DNA of 64,000 bases, from positions 124,001-188,000 of the forward strand of contig NZ_JAIQZJ010000011.1 of NCBI RefSeq assembly GCF_020073815.1, in the 5' to 3' direction. Origin of the DNA: Nocardioides mangrovi. Its GTDB lineage: Bacteria; Actinomycetota; Actinomycetes; Propionibacteriales; Nocardioidaceae. The notes beneath the pieces are model-generated. The model worked only from the letters and a program-made list of their open reading frames with translations, was not told where the DNA came from and did no database searches. Positions 9,779-19,068 of the stretch are shown one piece after another (position 1 is the first letter of the stretch; each line of letters opens with the position of its first letter). A program made the translations under genes and the position numbers.

Positions 9779-10544
9779 CCTCGACTTCACCCCCCGGCCG
9801 GGGGCCGCGCCGCTGCGCTCCCAGGTGCTCGCGCAGGCCCGCATGGAGGCCCGGCTGATGCTGCGCAACGGCGAGCAGCTGCTGCTGGCCGTCGTGATCC
9901 CCGTGCTCGTCCTCGTCGGCGGCGTGACCGCCGGGGAGCACCTCACCCTCGACCTGCACACCTCCCGCCCCCTCGTCGACACCTTCACGCCGGGGGTGAT
10001 CGCGCTCGCGGTCATGTCGACGTCCTTCACGTCGCTCGCGATCGCGACCGGCTTCGAGCGGCGGTACGGCGTGATCAAGCGGCTCGGCAGCTCGCCGCTC
10101 CCCCGGTCCGGCCTGCTCGCCGGCAAGGTCCTGGCCCTGCTGATGGTGCAGCTCGTGCAGATCATCGTCATCGGCGGCGTGGGCCAGCTGCTCGGCTGGA
10201 CCCCCGAGCCCGGCGTCCTCGGCGTCGGCCTGGCGGTGCTGCTCGGCACCGCGGCGTTCGCGAGCCTCGGGCTCTTCGTGGCCGGCGTGCTGCGCGCCGA
10301 GGCGACCCTGGCGGCCGCCAACCTCATCTACCTGCTGCTCATGGCGGGCGGCGGCGTCGTGCTGCCCCTCGCGGCGTACGGCGCGTTCGGCGACGTCGTC
10401 CGGTGGCTGCCCTCGGGCGCACTCGGCGAGGCGATGCGCACCGGATTCATCGACGGCGGGGTCGCCTGGCGCGACCTCGGCGTCCTGCTCATCTGGGCCG
10501 TGCTCGGCACGACCCTCACGGCTAGGACCTTCAAGTGGGAGTGA
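9771..10544 (+). CDS. ABC-2 type permease
   Basis: This 257-residue integral membrane protein is the permease partner of the preceding ATPase. About six hydrophobic segments are visible, for example LLLAVVIPVLVLVGGV, VLALLMVQLVQIIVIGGVGQLL, VLGVGLAVLLGTAAFASLGLFVAGV, LIYLLLMAGGGVVLPLAAYG and the C-terminal LGVLLIWAVLGTTLTA. The internal segment ATGFERRYGVIKRLGSSPLPR is the typical ABC-2 loop between the second and third helices. Its start overlaps the ATPase gene by 8 bp, and its stop TGA overlaps the GTG of ctaA. Confidence 0.9.
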
Positions 10545-11410
10545 CCTCTCGGCTGCGGCACCTCGACGACTGGATGCGCGGGTGGGCCTGGGCCTCGATC
10601 GTCGCCAACGTGGTGATCGTCGTGACCGGCGGCGTGGTGCGCCTGACCGGCTCGGGCCTCGGCTGCCCGACCTGGCCGCGCTGCACCGACGAGTCGCTGA
10701 CGCCGCACGGCGCCTACGACCTGCACCAGTACATCGAGTTCGGCAACCGGATGCTGACCTACGTGCTCGTCGCGATCGCGGTCGGCACCTTCGTCGCCGC
10801 CTGGCAGACCGGGCGGCGCGACCTGCGCCGGCTGGCGCTGATCATCGCGCTCGGCATCCCGGCGCAGGCGGTGATCGGCGGCATCACGGTGCTCACCGAC
10901 CTCAACCCGTGGATCGTGTCGCTGCACCTGCTCTGCTCGATGGCGATCATCGGCGTCGCAGTGCTGCTGCTGCAGCGGCTCGACCACCCCGCCCCCGCCG
11001 TACCCCCGCGGAGCGCGGCCGTCGGCCTCGCCTGGGCGACCTTCGCGTCGGCCTGGGCGGTCCTCTACGTCGGCACCGTGGTGACCGGCTCCGGCCCGCA
11101 CGCCGGCGACGCCGACTCCAAGCGCAACGGGCTCTCGCCGCTGCAGACGAGCCAGCTGCACGCCGACCTGGTCTTCCTCTTCGTCGGCCTCACCCTCGGT
11201 CTGCTCTTCGTCTGCTTCGCCACCGGTGCCTCCGACGCGGCCAAGCGCGCGGTCGTGCTGCTGCTCGTCGTGGAGGTCGCCCAGGGCGCGATCGGCTTCG
11301 TCCAGTACTTCACCGACCTGCCGGTGGCCCTCGTCGGCCTGCACATGCTCGGCGCGGCCCTCATCTCGGCCACCGTGACCTGGGCGCTGCTGAAGGTCCG
11401 CGAGGGCTGA
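10541..11410 (+). CDS. ctaA: CtaA, heme A synthase (COX15/CtaA family)
   Basis: CtaA hydroxylates the C8 methyl of heme O to make heme A for cytochrome c oxidase. The 289-residue product has eight likely transmembrane helices in two four-helix halves. Hallmarks are the pair of loop cysteines in GLGCPTWPRC, HQYIEFGNRMLTY with the conserved His and Glu, VSLHLLCSMAI, and TSQLHADLVFLF plus GLHMLGAALISAT in the second half. GTG at 10541 is chosen for its 4-bp GTGA overlap with the permease; an in-frame GTG at 10535 is also possible. The product of CtaB, encoded by the convergent neighbour, is its substrate. Confidence 0.93.
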   Translation: MTSRLRHLDDWMRGWAWASIVANVVIVVTGGVVRLTGSGLGCPTWPRCTDESLTPHGAYDLHQYIEFGNRMLTYVLVAIAVGTFVAAWQTGRRDLRRLALIIALGIPAQAVIGGITVLTDLNPWIVSLHLLCSMAIIGVAVLLLQRLDHPAPAVPPRSAAVGLAWATFASAWAVLYVGTVVTGSGPHAGDADSKRNGLSPLQTSQLHADLVFLFVGLTLGLLFVCFATGASDAAKRAVVLLLVVEVAQGAIGFVQYFTDLPVALVGLHMLGAALISATVTWALLKVREG

Positions 11411-11432
11411 GCCCGGCCGCGTGGGCGCACGC

Positions 11433-11469
11433 GGCGGCCGTCCCTACCCCCGTGGCCGGGACGGCCGCC
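11433..11469 (+). terminator. Hairpin after ctaA
   Basis: GGCGGCCGTCCC (11433-11444) pairs perfectly with GGGACGGCCGCC (11458-11469) across a 13-nt loop. The site lies 22 bp after the ctaA stop, between the convergent genes ctaA and ctaB. No U-tract follows, which is usual for high-GC actinobacterial terminators. Confidence 0.65.
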
Positions 11470-11523
11470 ACACCCGTCAGACGCGACGGGTCCCGTGATG
11501 GGTACGCCTCGGAGCGCGCTCGT

Positions 11524-11556
11524 GCGACGAACGGTAGGTAAGACGCGACGAACGGT
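11524..11556. repeat. Direct repeat GCGACGAACGGT, two copies 21 bp apart
   Basis: The 12-mer occurs at 11524-11535 and 11545-11556. The 21-bp period equals two helical turns, so both copies face the same side of DNA. A related GACGCGACGGGT lies a little upstream. The region is between the 3' ends of ctaA and ctaB, so a protein site or a degraded repeat are both possible. Confidence 0.45.
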
Positions 11557-11570
11557 CGGCCCGGCGCCGG

Positions 11571-12515
11571 TCAGCGCGAGAGCAGCGGGTCGATCGCGAC
11601 GGCGACGAAGAGCAGCGAGAGGTAGAGGTTGGAGGCGTGGAACAGCCGCATCGGCTGGATCACGGCGAGGCTCTCGGTGCCCCGGGCTCGACCCCACATG
11701 CGGTGGGCCTCGACCAGGAACACCGCGCCGAGGACAGCGGCCACGATCGGGTAGAAGAGGCTGGTGCCGGCGACCGGCCACAGCAGCAGCGAGGTCGCCA
11801 CCATCACCCAGCTGTAGAGGACGATCTGGCGGCCCACCTCGCGGGCCGGCTTGACCACCGGCAGCATCGGGACGTCGACGTTGGCGTAGTCCTCGCGGTA
11901 GCGCAGCGCGAGCGCCCAGGTGTGCGGCGGCGTCCAGAAGAAGACCACCATGAAGAGCACGACCGGGGTCCAGGAGAGCGAGCCGGTGACGGCGGTCCAG
12001 CCGATCAGGGCCGGGAAGCAGCCGGCCAGACCGCCCCAGACGATGTTCTGGGTGGTCCGCCGCTTGAGCAGCATCGTGTAGCCGAAGACGTAGAACGCGT
12101 TGGCGGCGACCGACAGCAGCGCGGAGAGCGGGTTGACCCAGATCAGCAGGATCGCGGTCGACGCGATCGCGAGCACGAAGCCGAAGACCAGCGCCGCGGC
12201 CGGCGACACGATGTGCCGCGGCAGCGCCCGGCGGCGGGTGCGCCGCATCTGCTCGTCGATGTCGCGGTCGTAGACGCAGTTGAAGACCGACGCCGAGCCG
12301 GCCGAGAAGGTGCCGCCGATGACGGTCGCGACGACGAGGCCGAGGTCGGGCACCCCGCGAGCGGCGTAGAACATCACCGGCACGGTCGTCAGGAGCAGCA
12401 GCTCGATCACGCGCGGCTTGGTGAGCCCGACGTACGCCGCGACGACGTCCTTGACCGTCGCCCGCTCGGCGGCGGGCTGCCGTGCGGCAGAGGCCGACTG
12501 GCCGACGTACGTCAC
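11571..12515 (-). CDS. ctaB: CtaB, protoheme IX farnesyltransferase
   Basis: CtaB farnesylates protoheme to heme O, the step before CtaA. The 314-residue membrane prenyltransferase (UbiA family) shows the first Asp-rich motif as NCVYDRDIDEQMRRTRRRALP and the second as YREDYANVDVPMLP, with about nine hydrophobic helices. The frame is open upstream to 12599, but GTG at 12515 (VTYVGQSASA) is preferred because the upstream part is not conserved in character and runs into the tkt promoter region. A possible -10 box, TAGACT, lies on the minus strand at 12573-12568. The gene is divergent from tkt. Confidence 0.93.
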   Translation of the reverse strand: MTYVGQSASAARQPAAERATVKDVVAAYVGLTKPRVIELLLLTTVPVMFYAARGVPDLGLVVATVIGGTFSAGSASVFNCVYDRDIDEQMRRTRRRALPRHIVSPAAALVFGFVLAIASTAILLIWVNPLSALLSVAANAFYVFGYTMLLKRRTTQNIVWGGLAGCFPALIGWTAVTGSLSWTPVVLFMVVFFWTPPHTWALALRYREDYANVDVPMLPVVKPAREVGRQIVLYSWVMVATSLLLWPVAGTSLFYPIVAAVLGAVFLVEAHRMWGRARGTESLAVIQPMRLFHASNLYLSLLFVAVAIDPLLSR

Positions 12516-12625
12516 AGGGATCCTCGGGCGGGAATGTGGGCACCGGAGTGGTGCTTGGACCGGTGGGAGTCTAACGCCCGACGTGAGTAGGCTCGGCATT
12601 GGCCGAACCCCCCGAAAGGAACCCT

Positions 12626-14728
12626 GTGAGCAAGTCCTCTGCCCTCGACTGGACCGACCTCGACCAGAAGGCGGTGGACACGGCGCGAGTCCTCGCCATG
12701 GACGCGGTGCAGAAGGTCGGCAACGGCCACCCCGGCACCGCCATGAGTCTCGCCCCCGCGGCCTACCTGCTCTTCCAGAAGGTCATGCGGCACGACCCCG
12801 CCGACCCCGAGTGGATCGCTCGCGACCGTTTCGTGCTGTCCTGCGGTCACTCGAGCATCACCCTCTACACGCAGCTCTTCCTCGGCGGCTTCGGCCTCGA
12901 GCTCGACGACCTCAAGGCGCTGCGCACCTGGGGCTCGAAGACCCCCGGTCACCCGGAGCTCGGCCACACCGCCGGCGTCGAGGTCACCACCGGCCCCTTG
13001 GGCCAGGGCGTCGCCAACGCCGTCGGCATGGCGATGTCGGCTCGTCGCGTGCACGGCCTCCTCGACCCCGACGCCGCGTTCGGCGAGAGCCTCTTCGACC
13101 ACCACGTCTACGCGCTGTGCTCCGACGGTGACCTGGAGGAGGGCGTCAGCGGTGAGGCCAGCTCCATCGCCGGCACCCAGGAGCTCGGCAACCTGACCGT
13201 CATCTACGACCGCAACCAGATCTCGATCGAGGGCGACACCGACATCGCCTTCACCGAGGACGTCGCGAAGCGTTACGAGGCCTACGGCTGGCACGTGCAG
13301 ACCGTCGACTGGACCAACGGCCACACCGAGTACGTCGAGGACGTGCCCGCCCTGCACGCCGCGATCCAGAAGGCCGACGAGGTGCTGAACCAGCCGTCGC
13401 TGATCGTCCTCGACACGATCATCGCGTGGCCCGCCCCCAACGCGCAGGGCACCGAGAAGGCCCACGGCAGCGCCCTCGGCGACGCCGAGGTGGCGGCGAC
13501 CAAGGAGGTGCTCGGCTGGGACCCCGAGCTGAAGTTCGACGTCCCCGAGCCGGTCCTCGCGCACACCCGCCAGCTCCGCGAGCGCGGCGCCGCGTGGGGC
13601 GCCGCGTGGGACGAGCAGTACGCCGCGTGGGCGGCCGCCAACCCCGAGCGCGAGAAGCTCCTCCACCGACTCAAGGCGCGCCAGCTGCCCGACGGCGTCG
13701 CCGACGTCATCCCGGCCTTCGAGGCCAGCGAGAAGGGCGTCGCGACCCGCGCGGCCTCGGGCAAGGTGATCAACGCCCTCGCCCCGGTGATGCCGGAGCT
13801 GTGGGGCGGGTCCGCCGACCTGGCCGGCTCCAACAACACCACGATCGAGTCGGCGCCGTCGTTCCTGCCGATCAGCCGCGACACCGAGGAGTGGACGGCC
13901 GACCCCTACCAGGGTCGCGTGCTCCACTTCGGCATCCGCGAGCACGGCATGGGCGCGATCATGAACGGCATCACCGCCGACCGGCTCACCCGGGTCTTCG
14001 GCGGCACCTTCCTCACGTTCTCCGACTACATGCGCGGCGCGGTCCGGGTGGCGGCGCTGAGCAAGCTGCCGGTCACCTACGTGTGGACCCACGACTCGAT
14101 CGGCCTCGGCGAGGACGGCCCGACCCACCAGCCGATCGAGCACCTCGCTGCGCTCCGGGCGATGCCCGGCCTCGACGTCGTCCGTCCCGCGGACGCCAAC
14201 GAGACCGCCGCCGCCTGGCTGACGATCCTCGGCCACACCGACCGTCCGGCCGCGCTGGCGCTGACCCGGCAGAACGTGCCCGTCTTCCCGCGCGGCGAGG
14301 AGGGGTTCGCCACCACCGACGACGTGAGCAAGGGCGCCTACATCCTGCTCGAGGCCGAGGGCGGCGCGCCCGACGTCATCCTGATGGCCACCGGCTCCGA
14401 GGTGCAGCTCGCCGTGGCGGCCCGCGAGACGCTGGCGGCCGACGGGATCAAGGCCCGGGTCGTGTCGATGCCGTGCCTGGAGTGGTTCGAGGCCCAGGAC
14501 CAGGCCTACCGCGACAAGGTCATCCCGCCCGTGGTCAAGGCGCGCGTCTCCGTCGAGGCCGGCGTCAAGCAGGGCTGGCGCGAGTACGTCGGCGACCACG
14601 GCCGGATCGTCTCGATCGACCACTACGGCGCGTCCGCCGACTACGCGCGGATCTACCAGGAGTTCGGGATCACCGCGGAGGCAGTCGCCGCCGCCGCCCA
14701 CGACAGCGTCACCGCTGTCCAGGGCTGA
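12626..14728 (+). CDS. tkt: Transketolase
   Basis: Transketolase moves two-carbon ketol units between sugar phosphates in the pentose phosphate pathway, using thiamine diphosphate. In the 700-residue product the TPP-binding part is CSDGDLEEGVSGEASSIAG followed by VIYDRNQISIEG; substrate-binding histidines appear in KVGNGHPGTAMSLAP and LSCGHSS. The pyrimidine domain has FGIREHGMGAIMNG and FLTFSDYMR. GTG at 12626 is chosen because a ribosome site GAAAGGA lies 5 bp upstream. It opens a six-gene pentose-phosphate operon. A TAGGCT at 12588-12593 could be the -10 box. Confidence 0.97.
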   Translation: MSKSSALDWTDLDQKAVDTARVLAMDAVQKVGNGHPGTAMSLAPAAYLLFQKVMRHDPADPEWIARDRFVLSCGHSSITLYTQLFLGGFGLELDDLKALRTWGSKTPGHPELGHTAGVEVTTGPLGQGVANAVGMAMSARRVHGLLDPDAAFGESLFDHHVYALCSDGDLEEGVSGEASSIAGTQELGNLTVIYDRNQISIEGDTDIAFTEDVAKRYEAYGWHVQTVDWTNGHTEYVEDVPALHAAIQKADEVLNQPSLIVLDTIIAWPAPNAQGTEKAHGSALGDAEVAATKEVLGWDPELKFDVPEPVLAHTRQLRERGAAWGAAWDEQYAAWAAANPEREKLLHRLKARQLPDGVADVIPAFEASEKGVATRAASGKVINALAPVMPELWGGSADLAGSNNTTIESAPSFLPISRDTEEWTADPYQGRVLHFGIREHGMGAIMNGITADRLTRVFGGTFLTFSDYMRGAVRVAALSKLPVTYVWTHDSIGLGEDGPTHQPIEHLAALRAMPGLDVVRPADANETAAAWLTILGHTDRPAALALTRQNVPVFPRGEEGFATTDDVSKGAYILLEAEGGAPDVILMATGSEVQLAVAARETLAADGIKARVVSMPCLEWFEAQDQAYRDKVIPPVVKARVSVEAGVKQGWREYVGDHGRIVSIDHYGASADYARIYQEFGITAEAVAAAAHDSVTAVQG

Positions 14729-14771
14729 TCCCTCGCACACCCACCGATCCATCAACGAGAGGAACAGGCAC

Positions 14772-15881
14772 ATGAGTGACCGCCTGAAGAAGCTGTCCGA
14801 CGCGGGGGTGTCGATCTGGCTCGACGACCTCTCCCGGGAGCGCATCGAGACCGGCAACCTCGCATCGCTGGTCGAGGAGAAGTCCGTGGTCGGCGTGACC
14901 ACGAACCCGACGATCTTCGCCGCCGCGATCGCCAACGGCGAGCGCTACGACGAGCAGGTCGCCCAGCTCGTCGACAAGGGCGAGTCGGTCGACCGGGTGA
15001 TCTTCGAGCTCACCACCGAGGACGTCCGCAACGCCTGCGACATCCTGCAGCCGGTCGCCGAGCGCACGGCGTACGACGGCCGGGTCTCGATCGAGGTCGA
15101 GCCCGACCTGGCCAACGACACCGAGGCCACCATCGCCTCGGCCCGCGCGCTCTGGGCGGCGGTCGACCGCCCGAACGCGCTGATCAAGATCCCCGCCACC
15201 AAGGAGGGGCTGCCGGCCATCACCGCGGCCATCGCCGAGGGCATCAGCGTCAACGTGACGCTGATCTTCGGCAAGGTCCGCTACCAGGAGGTCATGGACG
15301 CCTACCTGTCCGGTCTCGAGCAGGCGCGGGACGCCGGCCTCGACCTCGGGCGGATCAACTCCGTCGCCTCGTTCTTCGTCTCACGCGTGGACACCGAGGT
15401 CGATGCCCGGCTGGAGAAGATCGGCTCCGACGAGGCGCTCGACCTCCGCGGCAAGGCCGCTGTGGCCAACGCCCGCGTCGCCTACGCGGCCTACGAGGAG
15501 GTCATCGCCTCCGACCGCTGGAAGCTCCTGGCCGAGTCCGGCGCCAACCCGCAGCGGCCGCTGTGGGCGTCGACCGGCGTGAAGAACCCCGACTACTCCG
15601 ACACGCTCTACGTCACCGACCTCGTGGTCCGCGACACGGTCAACACGATGCCGGAGAAGACCCTCGACGCCTTCGCCGACCACGGGGACCTCCAGGGTGA
15701 CCAGGTGACCGGCAAGTCCGGCGAGGCGCAGGCGGTCTTCGACCAGCTGGCCGGCGTCGGCATCGACTTCGAGGACGTGCTCGTCGTGCTCGAGACCGAG
15801 GGAGTCGACAAGTTCAAGAAGTCGTGGGCCGAGCTGGTCGAGACGGTGAAGGGCCAGATGGACAAGGCCGCCCAGGCATGA
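14772..15881 (+). CDS. tal: Transaldolase
   Basis: Transaldolase transfers a dihydroxyacetone unit through a Schiff base. The 369-residue length marks the actinobacterial/cyanobacterial subfamily. The N-terminal GVTTNPTIFAAAI segment is conserved, and the Schiff-base lysine is K139 in ALIKIPATKEG. RPLWASTGVKNPDYSDTLYV is another family landmark. An AGGA ribosome site lies about 8 bp before the ATG. The stop overlaps the pgi start as ATGA, so tal and pgi are coupled. Confidence 0.96.
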   Translation: MSDRLKKLSDAGVSIWLDDLSRERIETGNLASLVEEKSVVGVTTNPTIFAAAIANGERYDEQVAQLVDKGESVDRVIFELTTEDVRNACDILQPVAERTAYDGRVSIEVEPDLANDTEATIASARALWAAVDRPNALIKIPATKEGLPAITAAIAEGISVNVTLIFGKVRYQEVMDAYLSGLEQARDAGLDLGRINSVASFFVSRVDTEVDARLEKIGSDEALDLRGKAAVANARVAYAAYEEVIASDRWKLLAESGANPQRPLWASTGVKNPDYSDTLYVTDLVVRDTVNTMPEKTLDAFADHGDLQGDQVTGKSGEAQAVFDQLAGVGIDFEDVLVVLETEGVDKFKKSWAELVETVKGQMDKAAQA

Positions 15882-17536
15882 GCGACGCGGCCGGCCCGGT
15901 CGATCCGACGTCGACGGAGGCCTGGTCGCGACTGACGACGATCGCGTCCGACTTCGCGCCCGACCTGCGCCGCTGGTTCGCGGACGACCCGGGCCGGGTC
16001 GGCCGGCTCACCTTCGACGCCGCCGACCTCCACGTCGACCTGTCGAAGGGGCTCGTCGACGACGACGTGCTCGCTGCGCTGCTCGCGCTGGCCGAGCAGG
16101 TCGACGTCGCCGGGCGTCGGGACGCGATGTTCCGCGGTGACCACATCAACGTCACCGAGGACCGTGCCGTCCTGCACACCGCCCTCCGGCTGCCCGCCGA
16201 CGCCACGCTGCAGGTGGACGGGCAGGACGTCGTGGACGATGTCCACGAGGTCCTCGACCGCGTCTACGCCTTCGCCGAGCAGGTCCGCTCCGGCGCTTGG
16301 ACGGGCGTCACCGGCGAGCGGATCCGCACGGTCGTCAACATCGGCATCGGCGGGTCCGACCTCGGGCCGGTGATGGCCTACGAGGCACTCGCGGCCTACC
16401 GCCAGGACGGCCTCGAGTGCCGGTTCATCTCCAACATCGACCCGACGGACGCCGCCACGACGCTGGCCGACCTCGACCCGGCGTCGACGCTCTTCATCGT
16501 GTCCAGCAAGACCTTCGGCACCCTGGAGACGCTGACCAACGCCCGGCTCTGCAAGCAGTGGCTCCTCGACGGGCTCGGCGGCCAGGACGCGGCCGACGCG
16601 GTCGCGAAGCACTTCGTCGCCGTCTCGACGGCGCTCGACAAGGTCGCCGACTTCGGGATCGACCCCGCCAACGCGTTCGGCTTCTGGGACTGGGTCGGCG
16701 GGCGCTACTCCGTCGACTCCGCGATCGGTACGTCGCTCGTGGTCGCGATCGGCCCCGAGGGCTTCCGCGACCTGCTCTCCGGCTTCCACGCGATGGACGA
16801 GCACTTCCGCACGGCGGACCTCGCCGAGAACGTGCCGGTCCTGATGGGCCTGCTCAACGTCTGGTACACCAACTTCCTCGACGCGCAGACCCACGCGGTG
16901 CTCCCCTACGCCCAGCTGCTGCACCGCTTCCCGGCCTACCTGCAGCAGCTGACGATGGAGTCCAACGGCAAGGGCGTGCGCTGGGACGGCTCACCGGTCA
17001 CGACCGACACGGGCGAGGTCTTCTGGGGCGAGCCCGGCACCAACGGCCAGCACGCCTTCTACCAGCTGATCCACCAGGGCACCCGGCTGATCCCGGCCGA
17101 CTTCATCGCGTTCGCGACCCCGGCGTACCCGCTCGTCGACGGCGCTCAGGACGTGCACGAGCTCTTCCTCGCCAACTTCTTCGCCCAGACCCGGGCGCTC
17201 GCCTTCGGCAAGACTGCCGACGAGGTGCGCGCGGAGGGAACGCGGGAGGAGATCGTCCCGGCGCGGGTCTTCTCGGGCAACCGGCCGACGGCGTCGATCA
17301 TGGCGCCCGCACTCACCCCGGGCGTGCTCGGCCAGCTCATCGCCCTCTACGAGCACATCACCTTCACCCAGGGCGCGGTCTGGGGCATCGACTCCTTCGA
17401 CCAGTGGGGCGTCGAGCTCGGCAAGCAGCTCGCCCAGCAGATCAGTCCGGCGGTCGGCGGCGATGCCGAGGCGGCCGCGCAGCAGGACGCGTCGACCCAG
17501 GCCCTCATCGACTACTACCGGAGGCACCGCTCGTGA
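15878..17536 (+). CDS. pgi: Glucose-6-phosphate isomerase
   Basis: The enzyme interconverts glucose 6-phosphate and fructose 6-phosphate. The 552-residue protein has the first signature around VNIGIGGSDLGPVMAYEAL, the SSKTFGTLETLTNA phosphate-binding stretch, VGGRYSVDSAIG, the catalytic Glu region MESNGKGV, and the C-terminal WGIDSFDQWGVELGKQLA signature. The ATG at 15878 overlaps the tal stop (ATGA). Placing pgi within the tkt-tal-zwf block allows carbon recycling through the oxidative branch. All key motifs are intact. Confidence 0.96.
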   Translation: MSDAAGPVDPTSTEAWSRLTTIASDFAPDLRRWFADDPGRVGRLTFDAADLHVDLSKGLVDDDVLAALLALAEQVDVAGRRDAMFRGDHINVTEDRAVLHTALRLPADATLQVDGQDVVDDVHEVLDRVYAFAEQVRSGAWTGVTGERIRTVVNIGIGGSDLGPVMAYEALAAYRQDGLECRFISNIDPTDAATTLADLDPASTLFIVSSKTFGTLETLTNARLCKQWLLDGLGGQDAADAVAKHFVAVSTALDKVADFGIDPANAFGFWDWVGGRYSVDSAIGTSLVVAIGPEGFRDLLSGFHAMDEHFRTADLAENVPVLMGLLNVWYTNFLDAQTHAVLPYAQLLHRFPAYLQQLTMESNGKGVRWDGSPVTTDTGEVFWGEPGTNGQHAFYQLIHQGTRLIPADFIAFATPAYPLVDGAQDVHELFLANFFAQTRALAFGKTADEVRAEGTREEIVPARVFSGNRPTASIMAPALTPGVLGQLIALYEHITFTQGAVWGIDSFDQWGVELGKQLAQQISPAVGGDAEAAAQQDASTQALIDYYRRHRS

Positions 17537-19068
17537 CCGACAACCCGCTACGGGACCCGCGCGACCGCCGGCTCCCGAGGATCGCCGGCCCGAGCGGCAT
17601 GGTGCTCTTCGGCGTCACCGGTGACCTGTCGCGCAAGAAGATCATGCCGGCGATCTACGACCTCGCGAACCGCGGCCTGCTGCCGCCGGGCTTCAGCCTC
17701 ACCGGCTTCGCCCGTCGCGACTGGGCCGATCAGGACTTCGCGCAGATCGTGCACGACTCGGTCAAGGAGCACGCGCGCACCGAGTTCCGTGAGGAGGTCT
17801 GGCAGCAGCTCGCCGAGGGCTTCCGATTCGTGCCGGGCGCCTTCGACGACGACCACGCCTTCGACCAGCTGCGGCGCACGATCGAGGAGCTCGACGAGCT
17901 GCGCGGCACCGGCGGCAACCACGCGTTCTACCTCGCCATCCCGCCCGGGTTCTTCGGCGACGTCGTCGGCCAGCTCAAGGAGCACGGGTTGGCGACCCCG
18001 GGCGAGGGCTCGTGGCGCCGGGTCGTCATCGAGAAGCCGTTCGGGCACGACCTCGCGTCCGCCCGCGAGCTCCAGGCCGTCCTCGGCGAGGTCTTCCCGA
18101 GCGACTCGATCTTCCGGATCGACCACTACCTCGGCAAGGAGACCGTCCAGAACATCCTCGCGATGCGCTTCGCGAACGAGATGTTCGAGCCGATCTGGAA
18201 CTCCAACTACGTCGACCACGTGCAGATCACCATGGCCGAGGACATCGGCATCGGCGGCCGAGCCGGCTACTACGACGGCATCGGCGCCGCCCGCGACGTC
18301 ATCCAGAACCACCTCCTCCAGCTCCTCAGCCTGGTGGCGATGGAGGAGCCGACGTCCTTCGACGCCCGGGCGCTGCGGATCGAGAAGCAGAAGGTGCTCT
18401 CGAGCGTCACGCTGCCGCGCAGGCTCGACCTGACCACCGCGCGCGGACAGTACGTCGCCGGCTGGCAGGGCGGCGAGGAGGTCGTCGGCTTCCTGGAGGA
18501 GGAGGGCATCAAGCGCAGCTCCACCACCGAGACGTTCGCGGCGGTGACGCTCAACGTCGAGACGCGTCGGTGGGCCGGCGTGCCGTTCTACCTGCGCACC
18601 GGCAAGCGGCTGGGCCGCCGGGTCACCGAGGTCGCGATCGTCTTCAAGCGCGCGCCGCACCTGCCGTTCGCGGACTCGGCCACCGAGGAGCTCGGCCAGA
18701 ACGCCCTGGTCATCCGGATCCAGCCCGACGAGGGCGTCACCCTGCGCTTCGGGTCCAAGGTGCCCGGCACCGCGATGGAGATCCGCGACGTCAACATGGA
18801 CTTCGTCTACGGCGGCGCCTTCACCGAGTCCTCCCCCGAGGCGTACGAGCGGCTGATCCTCGACGTGCTCCTCGGCGACCCGCCGCTCTTCCCGCGGCAC
18901 GAGGAGGTCGAGCTGTCCTGGAAGATCCTCGACCCGATCCTCGACTACTGGGCGGCCCAGGACGAGAAGGGCAAGTCCAAGCCGGACCCCTACGAGTCCG
19001 GCGGATGGGGGCCTGCATCGGCGGACGCCATGCTGGCCCGTGACGGAAGGGTGTGGCGGCGTCCATGA
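17533..19068 (+). CDS. zwf: Glucose-6-phosphate 1-dehydrogenase
   Basis: This is the first and NADPH-producing step of the oxidative pentose phosphate pathway. The 511-residue protein has the dinucleotide fold at VLFGVTGDLSRKKIMPA and the catalytic signature RIDHYLGKETVQN. Substrate-binding regions are VVIEKPFGHDL and GVPFYLRTGKRL. The start is GTG at 17533, overlapping the pgi stop by 4 bp (GTGA); the long open frame upstream lies antiphase within pgi. The stop overlaps the opcA ATG. Confidence 0.97.
   Translation: MTDNPLRDPRDRRLPRIAGPSGMVLFGVTGDLSRKKIMPAIYDLANRGLLPPGFSLTGFARRDWADQDFAQIVHDSVKEHARTEFREEVWQQLAEGFRFVPGAFDDDHAFDQLRRTIEELDELRGTGGNHAFYLAIPPGFFGDVVGQLKEHGLATPGEGSWRRVVIEKPFGHDLASARELQAVLGEVFPSDSIFRIDHYLGKETVQNILAMRFANEMFEPIWNSNYVDHVQITMAEDIGIGGRAGYYDGIGAARDVIQNHLLQLLSLVAMEEPTSFDARALRIEKQKVLSSVTLPRRLDLTTARGQYVAGWQGGEEVVGFLEEEGIKRSSTTETFAAVTLNVETRRWAGVPFYLRTGKRLGRRVTEVAIVFKRAPHLPFADSATEELGQNALVIRIQPDEGVTLRFGSKVPGTAMEIRDVNMDFVYGGAFTESSPEAYERLILDVLLGDPPLFPRHEEVELSWKILDPILDYWAAQDEKGKSKPDPYESGGWGPASADAMLARDGRVWRRP

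Noticed and set aside
12512..14935. An 807-codon open frame opposite tkt
   Set aside because: It is the antisense shadow of transketolase, with composition typical of third-position GC bias and no recognisable domain.
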